The notes beneath the pieces are model-generated. The model ran no database searches, was not told the DNA's origin, and saw only the letters and a list, made by a program, of their open reading frames with translations. DNA of 64,000 bases from Phycisphaerales bacterium (lineage in GTDB: Bacteria > Planctomycetota > Phycisphaerae > UBA1845 > UTPLA1). The stretch lies in the NCBI GenBank assembly GCA_022360095.1, contig JAKSDK010000710.1, forward strand, positions 1-64,000, in the 5' to 3' direction. Of this stretch, positions 9,433 to 17,852 are shown one piece after another. Numbering within the stretch: the stretch's first letter is position 1; every line of letters starts with the position of its first letter. The translations under genes and the position numbers were made by a program.

Positions 9433-10476
9433 CTACATGATCAGCATCGCGTCACCATAGCTGTAAAAACGATACCCCTCCCGAATCGCGATCCCATACG
9501 CTTCCATGACCAATTCTCGACCCGCGAAGGCGCTGACCAGCGCGAGCAGCGTACTGCCCGGCAGGTGAAAATTCGTGAGGATCAGATCGGTTGCACGAAA
9601 CGTAAACGGTGGATAGATCAGGATGTCGGTCCAGCCGTTCCGCGCCTGGAGTCTCCCTTCTTGGGCACAGGTTTCCAGCACGCGAACGACGGTCGTGCCC
9701 ACCGCTAAGATGCGACCTCGCGCCGCCCGTGATCGACCGATGACATCAACGCTCGATTCAGGAAAATCGAACCACTCGCGATGCATGGCATGATCGGAGA
9801 GATCATCAACTTCGATCGGCTGAAAAGTCCCGAGACCAACGTGCAACACGACCTCAGCCGTCGAGACTCCTTTTCCGTGAATCTCATTGAGGACCCCATC
9901 CGTAAAATGCATACCCGCGGTCGGCGCGGCCACGGCACCGGGCACGGCCGCATAAACAGTTTGATATCGCGCATGATCGAGTCTTCTCAATTCCTGCGAG
10001 GCGGCGTCATCACGTCGAATATAAGGCGGCAGCGGCGTCATGCCGATCTGCCCAAGGATGACCGACGCAGGGTCGCCAGGGTCGATGCGAACATCACAAA
10101 ACCCGCGCTCCCGACGACGCAGGAATTCCATCGACCACTCCGATTCACCGAGTTGCATCCGCTCATTCGGCTTCAAACGTTTGGCGCCGTTCAACATGAC
10201 GTCCCAATGACCCCGCCGCTCCTCACGAATGAAGAGGCCCGTGATGCGACCACCACTCGCACGGCGTGCCGTGAACTTGGCAGGGACCACTTGCGTCTTG
10301 TTGAGGACAAGGCAGTCTTGAGGTCGAAGGACGCCGGGAAGATCACGAAAAACACCGTGCTCCACGTTGCCGGTCGCGCGGTCGAGGATCATCAGCCTCG
10401 ACGCATCACGCGGCTCGCACGGGCGCTGAGCAATCAACTCCGATGGGAGATCGTATTGTAGATCTTTCGTTTTTAT
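9433..10476 (-). CDS. queA: S-adenosylmethionine:tRNA ribosyltransferase-isomerase
   Basis: QueA transfers and isomerises the ribose of SAM onto 7-aminomethyl-deazaguanine in tRNA, the penultimate step of queuosine synthesis. Clear family blocks include AQRPCEPRDASRLM, VLNKTQVVPAKF, LPPYIRR, GAVAAPTAGMHFT, HVGLGTFQPIEV and TNFHLPGSTLL. The first standard start codon (TTG at 10437) would remove the conserved N-terminal block. The frame continues upstream as K-D-L-Q-Y-D-L-P-S-E and reaches a stop, with no ATG, GTG or TTG. The only plausible start is an ATA codon at 10476 (IKTKDLQYDLP). I therefore extend the gene to 10476 with low certainty about the start codon. Confidence 0.9.
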   Translation of the reverse strand: MKTKDLQYDLPSELIAQRPCEPRDASRLMILDRATGNVEHGVFRDLPGVLRPQDCLVLNKTQVVPAKFTARRASGGRITGLFIREERRGHWDVMLNGAKRLKPNERMQLGESEWSMEFLRRRERGFCDVRIDPGDPASVILGQIGMTPLPPYIRRDDAASQELRRLDHARYQTVYAAVPGAVAAPTAGMHFTDGVLNEIHGKGVSTAEVVLHVGLGTFQPIEVDDLSDHAMHREWFDFPESSVDVIGRSRAARGRILAVGTTVVRVLETCAQEGRLQARNGWTDILIYPPFTFRATDLILTNFHLPGSTLLALVSAFAGRELVMEAYGIAIREGYRFYSYGDAMLIM

Positions 10477-10652
10477 CTTCGAGCACCGTCACGAGCGATC
10501 TTCGCTAAGTCGCGCATCGGCACGACATAACGCTGACCGATAAAAAGTTGAATCCGAACGGATTTGTTCTCATTCTTTACTCTGCGTCCTGCAAATTCTA
10601 CGATATTTTAAGACGATTTCCGAAGAAATGAGAGTAGAGGTGTTCGCAAGAC

Positions 10653-11204
10653 ATGTGCTCCCTTCCTCAAGATCATCCACTGCGTCGCTGGTTCGCGGCA
10701 TTGATCGAGACCAGCTTTCAGGAGGAAATCGGCATCAGCGAACCTTCCGTGCTCGAATACCTGACGGAGCTCCTCACCGGCTTCATCCATATGGAGCGAA
10801 TCAACCTGCTCTGTGACGGCAGCGGCCGGAAGATCGAAGACGTCGCCGAAATGTTGAGCGAAGCGGAACTCGGCGGCACGGCCGTCCCGGAGCAACGCAG
10901 ACTGCGCTATCACCTGCACATCGGCGACTTTACCCTGTTCTGGACCGGCGTGTATCCGGAGAATCTGCGACAACTGCATCGTCGCCGGTCTCCTGACGAT
11001 TTGCTGGATTATTTCGATCAGGGCAAACGCTCGTACGCCATCGCTTCAAATCTGAGCACCGACGACTCGCGCCCTCCAGCTTCAGTCCTGCAGCAATTGA
11101 GCGACCAGTTCGAGTATTGTGTGTACGGACTGGGACTGGTCCGAAGACAGTGGGAACAATCCGGCCCAGGGGACCTCGGCTCATTCAACATCATGTCAAA
11201 CTGA
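10653..11204 (+). CDS. conserved hypothetical cytosolic protein
   Basis: The product is 183 residues, soluble, with no signal peptide and no recognised domain. It is rich in aromatic and acidic residues; features include RLRYHLHIGDFTLFWTG and a C-terminal FEYCVYGLGLVRRQWE. Its composition and even codon use look like a real gene. It is divergent from queA across a 176-nt gap and convergent with the Clp-N gene. No function is proposed. Confidence 0.6.
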   Translation: MCSLPQDHPLRRWFAALIETSFQEEIGISEPSVLEYLTELLTGFIHMERINLLCDGSGRKIEDVAEMLSEAELGGTAVPEQRRLRYHLHIGDFTLFWTGVYPENLRQLHRRRSPDDLLDYFDQGKRSYAIASNLSTDDSRPPASVLQQLSDQFEYCVYGLGLVRRQWEQSGPGDLGSFNIMSN

Positions 11205-11223
11205 AGAAAAACCTCGGTTTGAC

Positions 11224-11703
11224 CTACTCCCCCGCCATCGCGTCCGCACCGCAAAGATCATCGCCGGCCTCGAGACGTTTGGTGATGTCGGCTCTGATGA
11301 TGCCCGCTCGGAGACCCAGTTGAACCAGCGCCGCGTGGGCCACGCTGCCTTCCTCACGGGCGAGCGCGATCAGGAGATGCTCCGTGCAAACGACTTTGCT
11401 CTCCAGCTGGCGGGCCTCTTCAATCGCTGCTGCCATCACGTTGCGGAAGTGCGGCGTGCCGGGAAGACGGCCGAAAACCCAGGTATCCTGCAGGCTGTCC
11501 TGGATCAATCGGTCGACGACCGTTTTGGCTCTCGACCAGTCAATCTCGTGCGCATGGAGAATCGCTGTTCCAACCCCCGTGCCCTCCTTAAGAATGGCGA
11601 GCAGGAGATGTTCGGTTCCGACGTAGTCCTGCTCGTAGTCTCGCGCTATTTGCTGCGAGAGCTTGATGACCTTGTCCATTCGCGGTGTGAGTTTCTCGAA
11701 CAT
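11224..11703 (-). CDS. stand-alone Clp N-terminal domain protein
   Basis: A 159-residue protein made almost entirely of the double Clp-N repeat found at the start of ClpA, ClpB and ClpC. Repeat one (residues 2-70) carries YVGTEHLLLAILKEG, and repeat two (about 85-150) carries VVCTEHLLIALAREEG. No AAA+ module follows; the frame simply ends. Such proteins could act as adaptors or decoys for substrates or partners of ClpC. It lies 11 nt after the stop of the coiled-coil membrane protein gene upstream, so the two are probably one operon. Confidence 0.85.
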   Translation of the reverse strand: MFEKLTPRMDKVIKLSQQIARDYEQDYVGTEHLLLAILKEGTGVGTAILHAHEIDWSRAKTVVDRLIQDSLQDTWVFGRLPGTPHFRNVMAAAIEEARQLESKVVCTEHLLIALAREEGSVAHAALVQLGLRAGIIRADITKRLEAGDDLCGADAMAGE

Positions 11704-11714
11704 GGCAATACGGA

Positions 11715-12575
11715 TCAGCGCTGGTCGGTGACGCGCTGGGTCGTGGGGCTCTTCTGGTCGACCATCTGGTTCTTAAGATAGTTATACCCCAGACTCATGA
11801 TGGCCACAACCACGGTGAAGGCCAGCGTGATACGAAGAATCTTAAGACGATTGGCAACCTCCCGATCTCGCCATTCCGCGAGGCGTTGATCAATCTCGCT
11901 GAGCTTGGCATCGATGCGCTCCTCGATCTCGTCGAGCTTGACCTTGATGTAATCGTCCGCTGCGCCGCGAAGCCTGCTTGCAATGCCGCCGACGACACCA
12001 TGATCCTCGATATGTCTTTTCAACGAATGACCGGTAGCGTCGTTCTCAGGGGACACATCTTCGGGAAGAAATTGATACTCACTGCCCTTGCCGTCGTCTC
12101 CGTCGATCATTTTGGCGAGCCAGGACCCGATCCAGCGTCGACGCTTGCGGTGCCACCGCTTCCAAAAGCCCTCCTGCTTGCGCAGCTTGTCGATAAGATC
12201 CTCGGCCGTGTCCGTCTCGTCTGCCGAAATGTCGCGCAGGCGAACCAGCGTCAAAAGACCGCGACGGGACAAACTGTCATAATTCGTCTGATGAATTCCG
12301 GCGATCTCCCGGGCCAGCTCCTCCTTGTCGGCACTCTTGCGAACCGGCCGTCGCGACCACTTGATGACATCGAGCAAGGCGTCGCGATCCAGTTCGCCGA
12401 GCAGTTCATGGCGCTTCCTCACACATTGAACCAACTCATCGGACGTAAGCTTGTCACCAAGCTCGAGCCCCAGGGACCGCCCATAGCGCAACAATTCGTC
12501 GTGAGGCAGATCCGCCAGGGCGGCCGACTCACTCACCTGATCTTTGCGTGGGTGTGACTTTGAATCCGTGGTCAT
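11715..12575 (-). CDS. hypothetical coiled-coil protein with C-terminal membrane anchor
   Basis: About 286 residues from the ATG at 12575; a further in-frame ATG lies at 12611. Residues 15-130 contain two or three SAP- or Rho-N-like helical repeats (LPHDELLRYGRSLGL, LDRDALLDVIKWSRR, LSRRGLLTLVRLR). A basic tryptophan-rich patch follows (FWKRWHRKRRRW), then a coiled coil (VKLDEIEERIDAKLSEIDQ). A single membrane segment (ITLAFTVVVAIMSLGYNYL) lies near the end. It is in an operon with the stand-alone Clp-N protein, so a link to protein quality control at the membrane is possible but unproven. Confidence 0.65.
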   Translation of the reverse strand: MTTDSKSHPRKDQVSESAALADLPHDELLRYGRSLGLELGDKLTSDELVQCVRKRHELLGELDRDALLDVIKWSRRPVRKSADKEELAREIAGIHQTNYDSLSRRGLLTLVRLRDISADETDTAEDLIDKLRKQEGFWKRWHRKRRRWIGSWLAKMIDGDDGKGSEYQFLPEDVSPENDATGHSLKRHIEDHGVVGGIASRLRGAADDYIKVKLDEIEERIDAKLSEIDQRLAEWRDREVANRLKILRITLAFTVVVAIMSLGYNYLKNQMVDQKSPTTQRVTDQR

Positions 12576-12661
12576 GACGGCGGCAAACGCGACACGATGA
12601 CGATATCCCATTCAGCGTTCGTGACAGTATAAAAGTTGTGACCGATCCTCAAGTCAAAAGA

Positions 12662-13324
12662 TCATACGGCCCCATGAAGCCAGTATTGGACCCAGGCGGC
12701 CCCTTCATAAACAAGATAGGGAAAGATAAGAATCCGTCCCTTCCAGTTGGCCCCTTCTCGGCCGCGAAACTGTCTTTCCCAGCGCGGTTCGCGCATGATG
12801 ACGTGACGATAACCGTCTTTCTCGAAACACGCTTTGCTACGCGGCAAATGCGTGTAACTCGACACGATGATACAGACGTCATTCTCCGGATCGACGCCGA
12901 CCTCGCGCTGAATCGAGCCGGGATGGTCCAAGGTCCTCGTGCTTTTGTCATCGATGAGAATTCGCTCAGGCGGCGCGCCCCATTCCACGGCCAAATTCCG
13001 CATCATGACCGCGGCATGACCATGATTGGAAACGATGAGCTCCTCGCCCCAGCCTTCCTGAAGCAGCCGTGCAGCCTCGATGACGCGATCGGGATCACCT
13101 CCAAGGCAGATGATGTATCGGGCCTTGGCGAGCTCGTCCTGACAGTCAATGCTGTCGTAAAGCCACGCCGTCGCAGGCGTGAAGACCATGAGAAGGATGA
13201 TCAGGAAAGAGGTCGCCAACAGATGCTCCGCCCACCGAACGAGCCGCCGTGTAATCGGGACCCGCAACTTCACAGATCCGGCAGACGTTGATTTCTCATC
13301 TCCGTTCGATCTTTCGGGCATCAT
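12662..13324 (-). CDS. DUF218 (YdcF/ElyC/SanA-like) membrane protein
   Basis: A 220-residue protein with one N-terminal membrane segment (AEHLLATSFLIILLMVFTPATAWLY) followed by a DUF218 domain. The domain hallmarks are YIICLGGDPDRVIEAARLL, LIVSNHG, and a later ILIDDKSTRTLDH and VCIIVSSYTHLPRS. DUF218 proteins are linked to envelope polysaccharide or cell-wall homeostasis, but their chemistry is unsettled. The gene stands alone on the minus strand. No clear ribosome binding site is seen before the tandem ATG codons. Confidence 0.75.
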   Translation of the reverse strand: MMPERSNGDEKSTSAGSVKLRVPITRRLVRWAEHLLATSFLIILLMVFTPATAWLYDSIDCQDELAKARYIICLGGDPDRVIEAARLLQEGWGEELIVSNHGHAAVMMRNLAVEWGAPPERILIDDKSTRTLDHPGSIQREVGVDPENDVCIIVSSYTHLPRSKACFEKDGYRHVIMREPRWERQFRGREGANWKGRILIFPYLVYEGAAWVQYWLHGAV

Positions 13325-13752
13325 GAGTCAAAAGTTCCCATATCAAACTTGCGGTTTTACACGAACGTCCTATACGTTCGTGCACAATTATATCGCACAT
13401 CAAGATTCCGAACGACCTTCTCTGCCTGGAGTAGTACTTGTAAGTACGCAACTTGATCAAGCCTCTTCTTGCTTCGATGGCTGAACAGCGATACCCTGAT
13501 AATACGCGGTTGGAAAAACCCAGTCGTCGCCGATAAGAAGCGGTCAGGATCGAAACGATCCATAACGCAAAAACAGTCGATCTATCAGTCAGGAGCTCGA
13601 CGATGACTGAGTCCGCCGCTGGCGTCGTTCTAAGCCGATGACCTTCATCGAGTTAAGACTGTTCGACAAAAACGGGGCTCGGCAAGCACTGACCCAGGCT
13701 CGAAAACACCGGTGCACCTTGCCATCCAAAAACGGATGAACGACCATTGACG
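13325..13752. other. intergenic region with two inverted repeats
   Basis: These 428 bases separate the divergent DUF218 gene and the glycan operon, and probably carry both promoters. CACGAACGT at 13360-13368 is repeated in inverse orientation at 13374-13382 with a 5-nt spacer. GTACTT at 13434-13439 pairs with AAGTAC at 13442-13447. Both could be operators; neither is followed by a T-run. I see no convincing coding frame or tRNA here. Confidence 0.4.
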
Positions 13753-15597
13753 ATGAAATCTACGCTCCCGCCAGATCAAAGCACGGTTCTCATCACCAAT
13801 GGGAATCTGTTGTCCATGTTGTCGCTGGGAAAATGGCTGGTCGACTACGGGCACCAACTCAAGGCCATCTTCATCACCACCAAATTGCCTTCTTCCGAAT
13901 CCAATATCCGCGGCCTTTATGACATGCTGCGGAACAGCGGACTGGCCTACACCCATTTCAAGCTCAGCACGAACCGCATCTTGCCAATACGATTCGCCCT
14001 TCGCGCGTTGCCGACCACCATTCCGGAATTGGTCCACTGTTATCGACTTCCCATCGATATCTTTTATGTGGAAAACATCAATGATCCCCATGTCATCAAG
14101 CAGATAAATGGCTACGCGCCGAAAATTCTGCTTTCCTTCAGTGCAACAAAGAGGTTCAGCGACGAGCTTGTCACCATCCCTTCGCGCGTGGCCGTCAACG
14201 TTCACTATGCCTTGCTTCCAGGTTATGCGGGCCTGTCACCGTACTACTGGTACGTCCATCACCAGGAACCGGTCAGCGGCATCACCATGCACGTCATCGT
14301 TTCAAAACTTGATGCAGGACCGATTATTTGCCAAGAACAATTCAGCACGACCGGCATTCGATCCGTCATGGGCCTGCTGATCAAGCAAATGGAGCTGGTC
14401 TCGCCGACGCTGTGCAGGTTTTACCGTGGGGAACTCCACGAAGACAACGCCGTTTCGCAGGATCTCTCCAAGAGGAGCTATTTCCGCCATCCCAGCCGGA
14501 AGGAAATCCAGGCATTTCGCCGCAAGAATCTCGTTTTCGCCACGAGACAGGACATCAGGCGTCTGGCCAATATGGCAAGAGAGCTTCGTGACCAAACCGA
14601 TGTGGTCGTGCAGCCCCACTGGAAACAACTGATCGTCAGCCCCGAAATCGACCCGAAGATCCAGGATGAATCCAAGTCGGCTCAGGAATCCTGGTACATC
14701 CCGAAAAAAAAGAAAGTCGAGTCCGGATGGCTGGTTTACACCCTCGACTTCGTCCTGGCGACCTTGCAGGGACGCGTCGCCGAACAACACCGAGTCATTC
14801 GAACGGTCCCATGGTTGATCGTCGGACACCTGGTCCGTGGCGGGATGGCCGTCGCTCAGGCCATCATCATGCTGCTTGCATGGGTCCCCATCATCTCATG
14901 GTTCCTCGAAACCGCCGCAAGGACCTTTACACGCAACGCAGCCGGGTTCTTTCTGAGATGCTGCTACTGGAAGGCGAAACTAAAACATCTCGGCTGTGAC
15001 ACGATCATCGATCAAGGCGTCGAAATCTGGGGCCCCGGCAGCGTCTCCATCGGTTCGCATTGCCATGTCGACACAAACGTACGCCTGGCCGCCGGCGAGC
15101 GACGCCATGGTCAGCACGGCTTCATCAAAATCGGAAACCACGTCCACCTCGGACCGGGCGTCCACATCGCAGGGCGCGGCCGTGTCGAAATCCACGATAT
15201 GGTCGGCATCTCCGCCAACGCTCATTTGTACAGCGCAACCGGCACGTTTGAGAGGCCCGACGATCCCGGACAACTGATCAGCATGTCTCACATGGCTCCG
15301 GAGGAGCAGCAATTCGTCTACGAGGGAAAGATCGTCGTCGAAGAGTATGCCTTCATCGGAATGATGACCAGAGTCATGCCCAATGTGCGCATCGGTCGGG
15401 CGGCGATTGTTCACTCAAATGTCCAAGTCGACCGTGATGTCCCGGCGTTTGGCAATTTCGGCGGACAGCCTCGCGGGCGCCTTATCGGGATGCGGCGCCC
15501 ACGGCGAAAAAGTCCGAAACTCAAACCGGAGTCGGACGGAAATGGCCAGGCTGAACGAAAACAGGATTTATTAGATGCCTCGGAATCGACCGGCTAA
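13753..15597 (+). CDS. formyltransferase-acyltransferase fusion protein
   Basis: A 614-residue two-part enzyme. Residues 10-230 form a formyltransferase domain of the methionyl-tRNA/sugar N-formyltransferase type, with catalytic N149, H151 (NVHYALLPGYAG) and D187 (KLDAGP). Residues 340-390 are hydrophobic and may contact the membrane. Residues 410-590 form a left-handed beta-helix acyltransferase built of hexapeptide turns such as VSIGSHCHVDTNVRL, FIKIGNHVHLGPG and IVVEEYAFIGMM. The ATG at 13753 is used in preference to a TTG two codons earlier. As first gene of the operon with FkbH-like, ACP and glycosyltransferase genes, it probably formylates and acylates an amino sugar. Substrates are unknown. 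Confidence 0.8.
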   Translation: MKSTLPPDQSTVLITNGNLLSMLSLGKWLVDYGHQLKAIFITTKLPSSESNIRGLYDMLRNSGLAYTHFKLSTNRILPIRFALRALPTTIPELVHCYRLPIDIFYVENINDPHVIKQINGYAPKILLSFSATKRFSDELVTIPSRVAVNVHYALLPGYAGLSPYYWYVHHQEPVSGITMHVIVSKLDAGPIICQEQFSTTGIRSVMGLLIKQMELVSPTLCRFYRGELHEDNAVSQDLSKRSYFRHPSRKEIQAFRRKNLVFATRQDIRRLANMARELRDQTDVVVQPHWKQLIVSPEIDPKIQDESKSAQESWYIPKKKKVESGWLVYTLDFVLATLQGRVAEQHRVIRTVPWLIVGHLVRGGMAVAQAIIMLLAWVPIISWFLETAARTFTRNAAGFFLRCCYWKAKLKHLGCDTIIDQGVEIWGPGSVSIGSHCHVDTNVRLAAGERRHGQHGFIKIGNHVHLGPGVHIAGRGRVEIHDMVGISANAHLYSATGTFERPDDPGQLISMSHMAPEEQQFVYEGKIVVEEYAFIGMMTRVMPNVRIGRAAIVHSNVQVDRDVPAFGNFGGQPRGRLIGMRRPRRKSPKLKPESDGNGQAERKQDLLDASESTG

Positions 15598-15633
15598 ACT
15601 CTATTTGTCCGTCGCGTTGTCTTAGGTGACTCA

Positions 15634-17532
15634 TTGTCTCATGAAAGCGGAAAACAGGGTAGTCCGCAAAGCGCCGCACAAGCGGAAGCGGAACGGGAGG
15701 CCGTCCACCCCGATGCCCTTTTTTCAGAGGTCGATGCATGCCCGACCCTGCTCAACATCTCCAGGGTCACCAAACGGCTTGCCCCGCAGCGCGACGACCT
15801 CGCTCGTGTCGGGCTCAAGGTCGCTTGTGTTTCGTCCTTTACGTTCGACCCTCTGAAGCCCGCGCTCGAACTGCAAGGACTCAGGGCGGGAATGGGGATT
15901 CATTCGTATATCTCACCCTACGGCCAATATGAACAGGAATTGATCAACCCTTCCGCCGGTCTCGCGGACTTTCGCCCGGACGTCGTATTGGTGACCATTC
16001 GCCTCCAGGATGTCTGCCGACCGATCTACGACGAGTTTAACGGCATGACGGAAGATGACGCGAAACGGGTGTTGGATGATTGGATCAACCGGCTCTCGGC
16101 GGCGCTGCAAACTTATCGTGAACGCGCCTCAGCCTACATCCTCATGCAAAACTACGACCTGCCCGCGGTTTCGGCAACCGGAATTACCAGCCGAGGGCAA
16201 CTCTACGCACAAGCCGACGCAATCGAGTGGGCCAACAAGCAGCTGGCACGCCTTGCCGAATCGATCGACAATCTCTACGTCATGGATTATGACGGCCTCG
16301 TCGCCCGGATGGGCCGGCGCCGATGGAGTGACCCACGTACGGAGTTCTACGCCCGAATCCCGATTGCAAACGACCATTATTGGCCTCTGACGGGATTCTA
16401 CATTCGGCATCTTCGACCGCTTTACGGCTTATCCAAAAAGGCGATCGTTCTCGACGCCGACAATACGCTTTGGGGAGGGGTCGTGGGCGATGCCGGCCCG
16501 AACGGGATCGAGCTTGGCAACGATTTTCCGGGCAACGCCTATGTTGCCTTCCAGAAGCGCATTCTGGATTTACACCACCGCGGCATCATCCTGGCGATCG
16601 CCAGCAAAAATGAGCCTGGCAGCGTGGAAAGCGTATTACAGAATCATCCGGACATGGTGCTGCGTCCCGAGCATTTTGCGACGACGCAGATTAACTGGAA
16701 TCCCAAGCCGGACAATCTCCGTCAAATCGCGGAGGATCTGAACCTCGGACTCGACGCTTTCGTGTTCATGGACGATAGTCCGGTCGAATGTGAAATGATG
16801 CGTACCGCCTTGCCGCAAGTGCTGACGATCCCGCTGCCGAAAGACCCTGCCGCGTACCCTGATATCATTGAGTCCCTCGATTGTTTCGACCAATGGACGA
16901 TCTCGGCCGAGGACCGAAAACGCGGCGAGCTGTATAAGGCCGAAGCGGGCCGTCGCGAGTTTCAACGGCAGACGGTCGATCTGCCCACATTCTATCGCCA
17001 CCTCGAAATGCAAATGACGCTGTTCATCGATTGTGTCGCCCATGTCGCGCGTGCGTCTCAAATGACCAATCGAACCAATCAATTCAATATGAATACGATT
17101 CGTTGCAGCGAAGACGACATCCGAAAATTCATGGCTGCGACCGATCATGAAGTCATCACGCTTGCCCTGCGAGACCGCTTTGGGGACAATGGCGTCGTTG
17201 GCCTGGCCGTCGTAAGACGCCGCGAGGAGGCTTGGACGCTCCACTTGTTCCTGATGAGTTGCCGCGTCCTGGGACGCACGGTCGAGCAGACGGTCGTCCG
17301 ATGGATCAAGAAGCGGGCGCAACGCGCCGGTGTGAAACAACTGACGGCTGAATTCGTGCCAACGTCCAAAAATAAGCCGTTTGCCGGATTCTACCGCGAA
17401 TGTGGCTTTAACCTCGCCGGGCCGTCGAGCGATATTCAACGATGGGAATGCGAGCTCGAAGGAGCGGAGACCGACGCTCCCGATTGGATGGCAATAGACA
17501 TCGGTCACCCCGACCGTCAAACAGGAACATAG
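15634..17532 (+). CDS. FkbH-like HAD-IIIC domain protein
   Basis: A 632-residue multidomain protein of the FkbH family. Known FkbH enzymes dephosphorylate 1,3-bisphosphoglycerate and load the glyceryl group on an acyl carrier protein. Residues 55-260 look like the SGNH-type N-terminal domain. The HAD domain starts at about 268 with the nucleophile motif D274-A-D276-N-T followed by LWGGVVGD. The C-terminal 150 residues are GNAT-like (FGDNGVVGLAVV). The start is TTG at 15634 or nearby; the first 35 residues are probably disordered. A gene for an ACP begins 9 nt after the stop, which supports a loading role. Confidence 0.85.
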   Translation: MSHESGKQGSPQSAAQAEAEREAVHPDALFSEVDACPTLLNISRVTKRLAPQRDDLARVGLKVACVSSFTFDPLKPALELQGLRAGMGIHSYISPYGQYEQELINPSAGLADFRPDVVLVTIRLQDVCRPIYDEFNGMTEDDAKRVLDDWINRLSAALQTYRERASAYILMQNYDLPAVSATGITSRGQLYAQADAIEWANKQLARLAESIDNLYVMDYDGLVARMGRRRWSDPRTEFYARIPIANDHYWPLTGFYIRHLRPLYGLSKKAIVLDADNTLWGGVVGDAGPNGIELGNDFPGNAYVAFQKRILDLHHRGIILAIASKNEPGSVESVLQNHPDMVLRPEHFATTQINWNPKPDNLRQIAEDLNLGLDAFVFMDDSPVECEMMRTALPQVLTIPLPKDPAAYPDIIESLDCFDQWTISAEDRKRGELYKAEAGRREFQRQTVDLPTFYRHLEMQMTLFIDCVAHVARASQMTNRTNQFNMNTIRCSEDDIRKFMAATDHEVITLALRDRFGDNGVVGLAVVRRREEAWTLHLFLMSCRVLGRTVEQTVVRWIKKRAQRAGVKQLTAEFVPTSKNKPFAGFYRECGFNLAGPSSDIQRWECELEGAETDAPDWMAIDIGHPDRQTGT

Positions 17533-17541
17533 ATAGTCAAG

Positions 17542-17781
17542 ATGGACAACGGCCAAAAGTTTCGCTCGATCGTAAGTACGATCCTTCAGATTCCGGAGCA
17601 CGAGATCACGGATGATCTTTCGTCCGAGACGATCGATACATGGGACTCGCTGAATCACATCAATCTGATCGGCGCCATCGAACAGGAGTTTGGCCTGACG
17701 TTGGATGCGAGCACGTTAAGCCAGTTCCAATCCATCTTCAAACTCAAGGCGATGCTCGCCGAACATGGTGTTTCCGTTTAG
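17542..17781 (+). CDS. acyl carrier protein
   Basis: A 79-residue carrier protein with the four-helix pattern and the attachment motif D-T-W-D-S36-L-N-H-I, where S36 should carry the phosphopantetheine arm. It starts 9 nt after the FkbH-like gene. By analogy with FkbH systems it probably carries a glyceryl or related acyl unit for transfer to a surface sugar, not fatty-acid synthesis. A separate ACP for that sits at 47262. Confidence 0.88.
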   Translation: MDNGQKFRSIVSTILQIPEHEITDDLSSETIDTWDSLNHINLIGAIEQEFGLTLDASTLSQFQSIFKLKAMLAEHGVSV

Positions 17782-17852
17782 CCCCCCCAATGTGGCGCTC
17801 CATTCGCCGACGCGTGCCGTGATGCGATCGAGCCGTGAGAAGGACGTTGAGT

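Noticed and set aside
13360..13382. LexA (SOS) box
   Set aside because: The half-sites CGAAC and GTTCG are 9 nt apart instead of the 4 expected in Gram-positive-type boxes.
16636..17658. A 340-residue minus-strand open frame
   Set aside because: It is antisense to the FkbH-like and ACP genes, whose family motifs are clear; no domain is visible in it.
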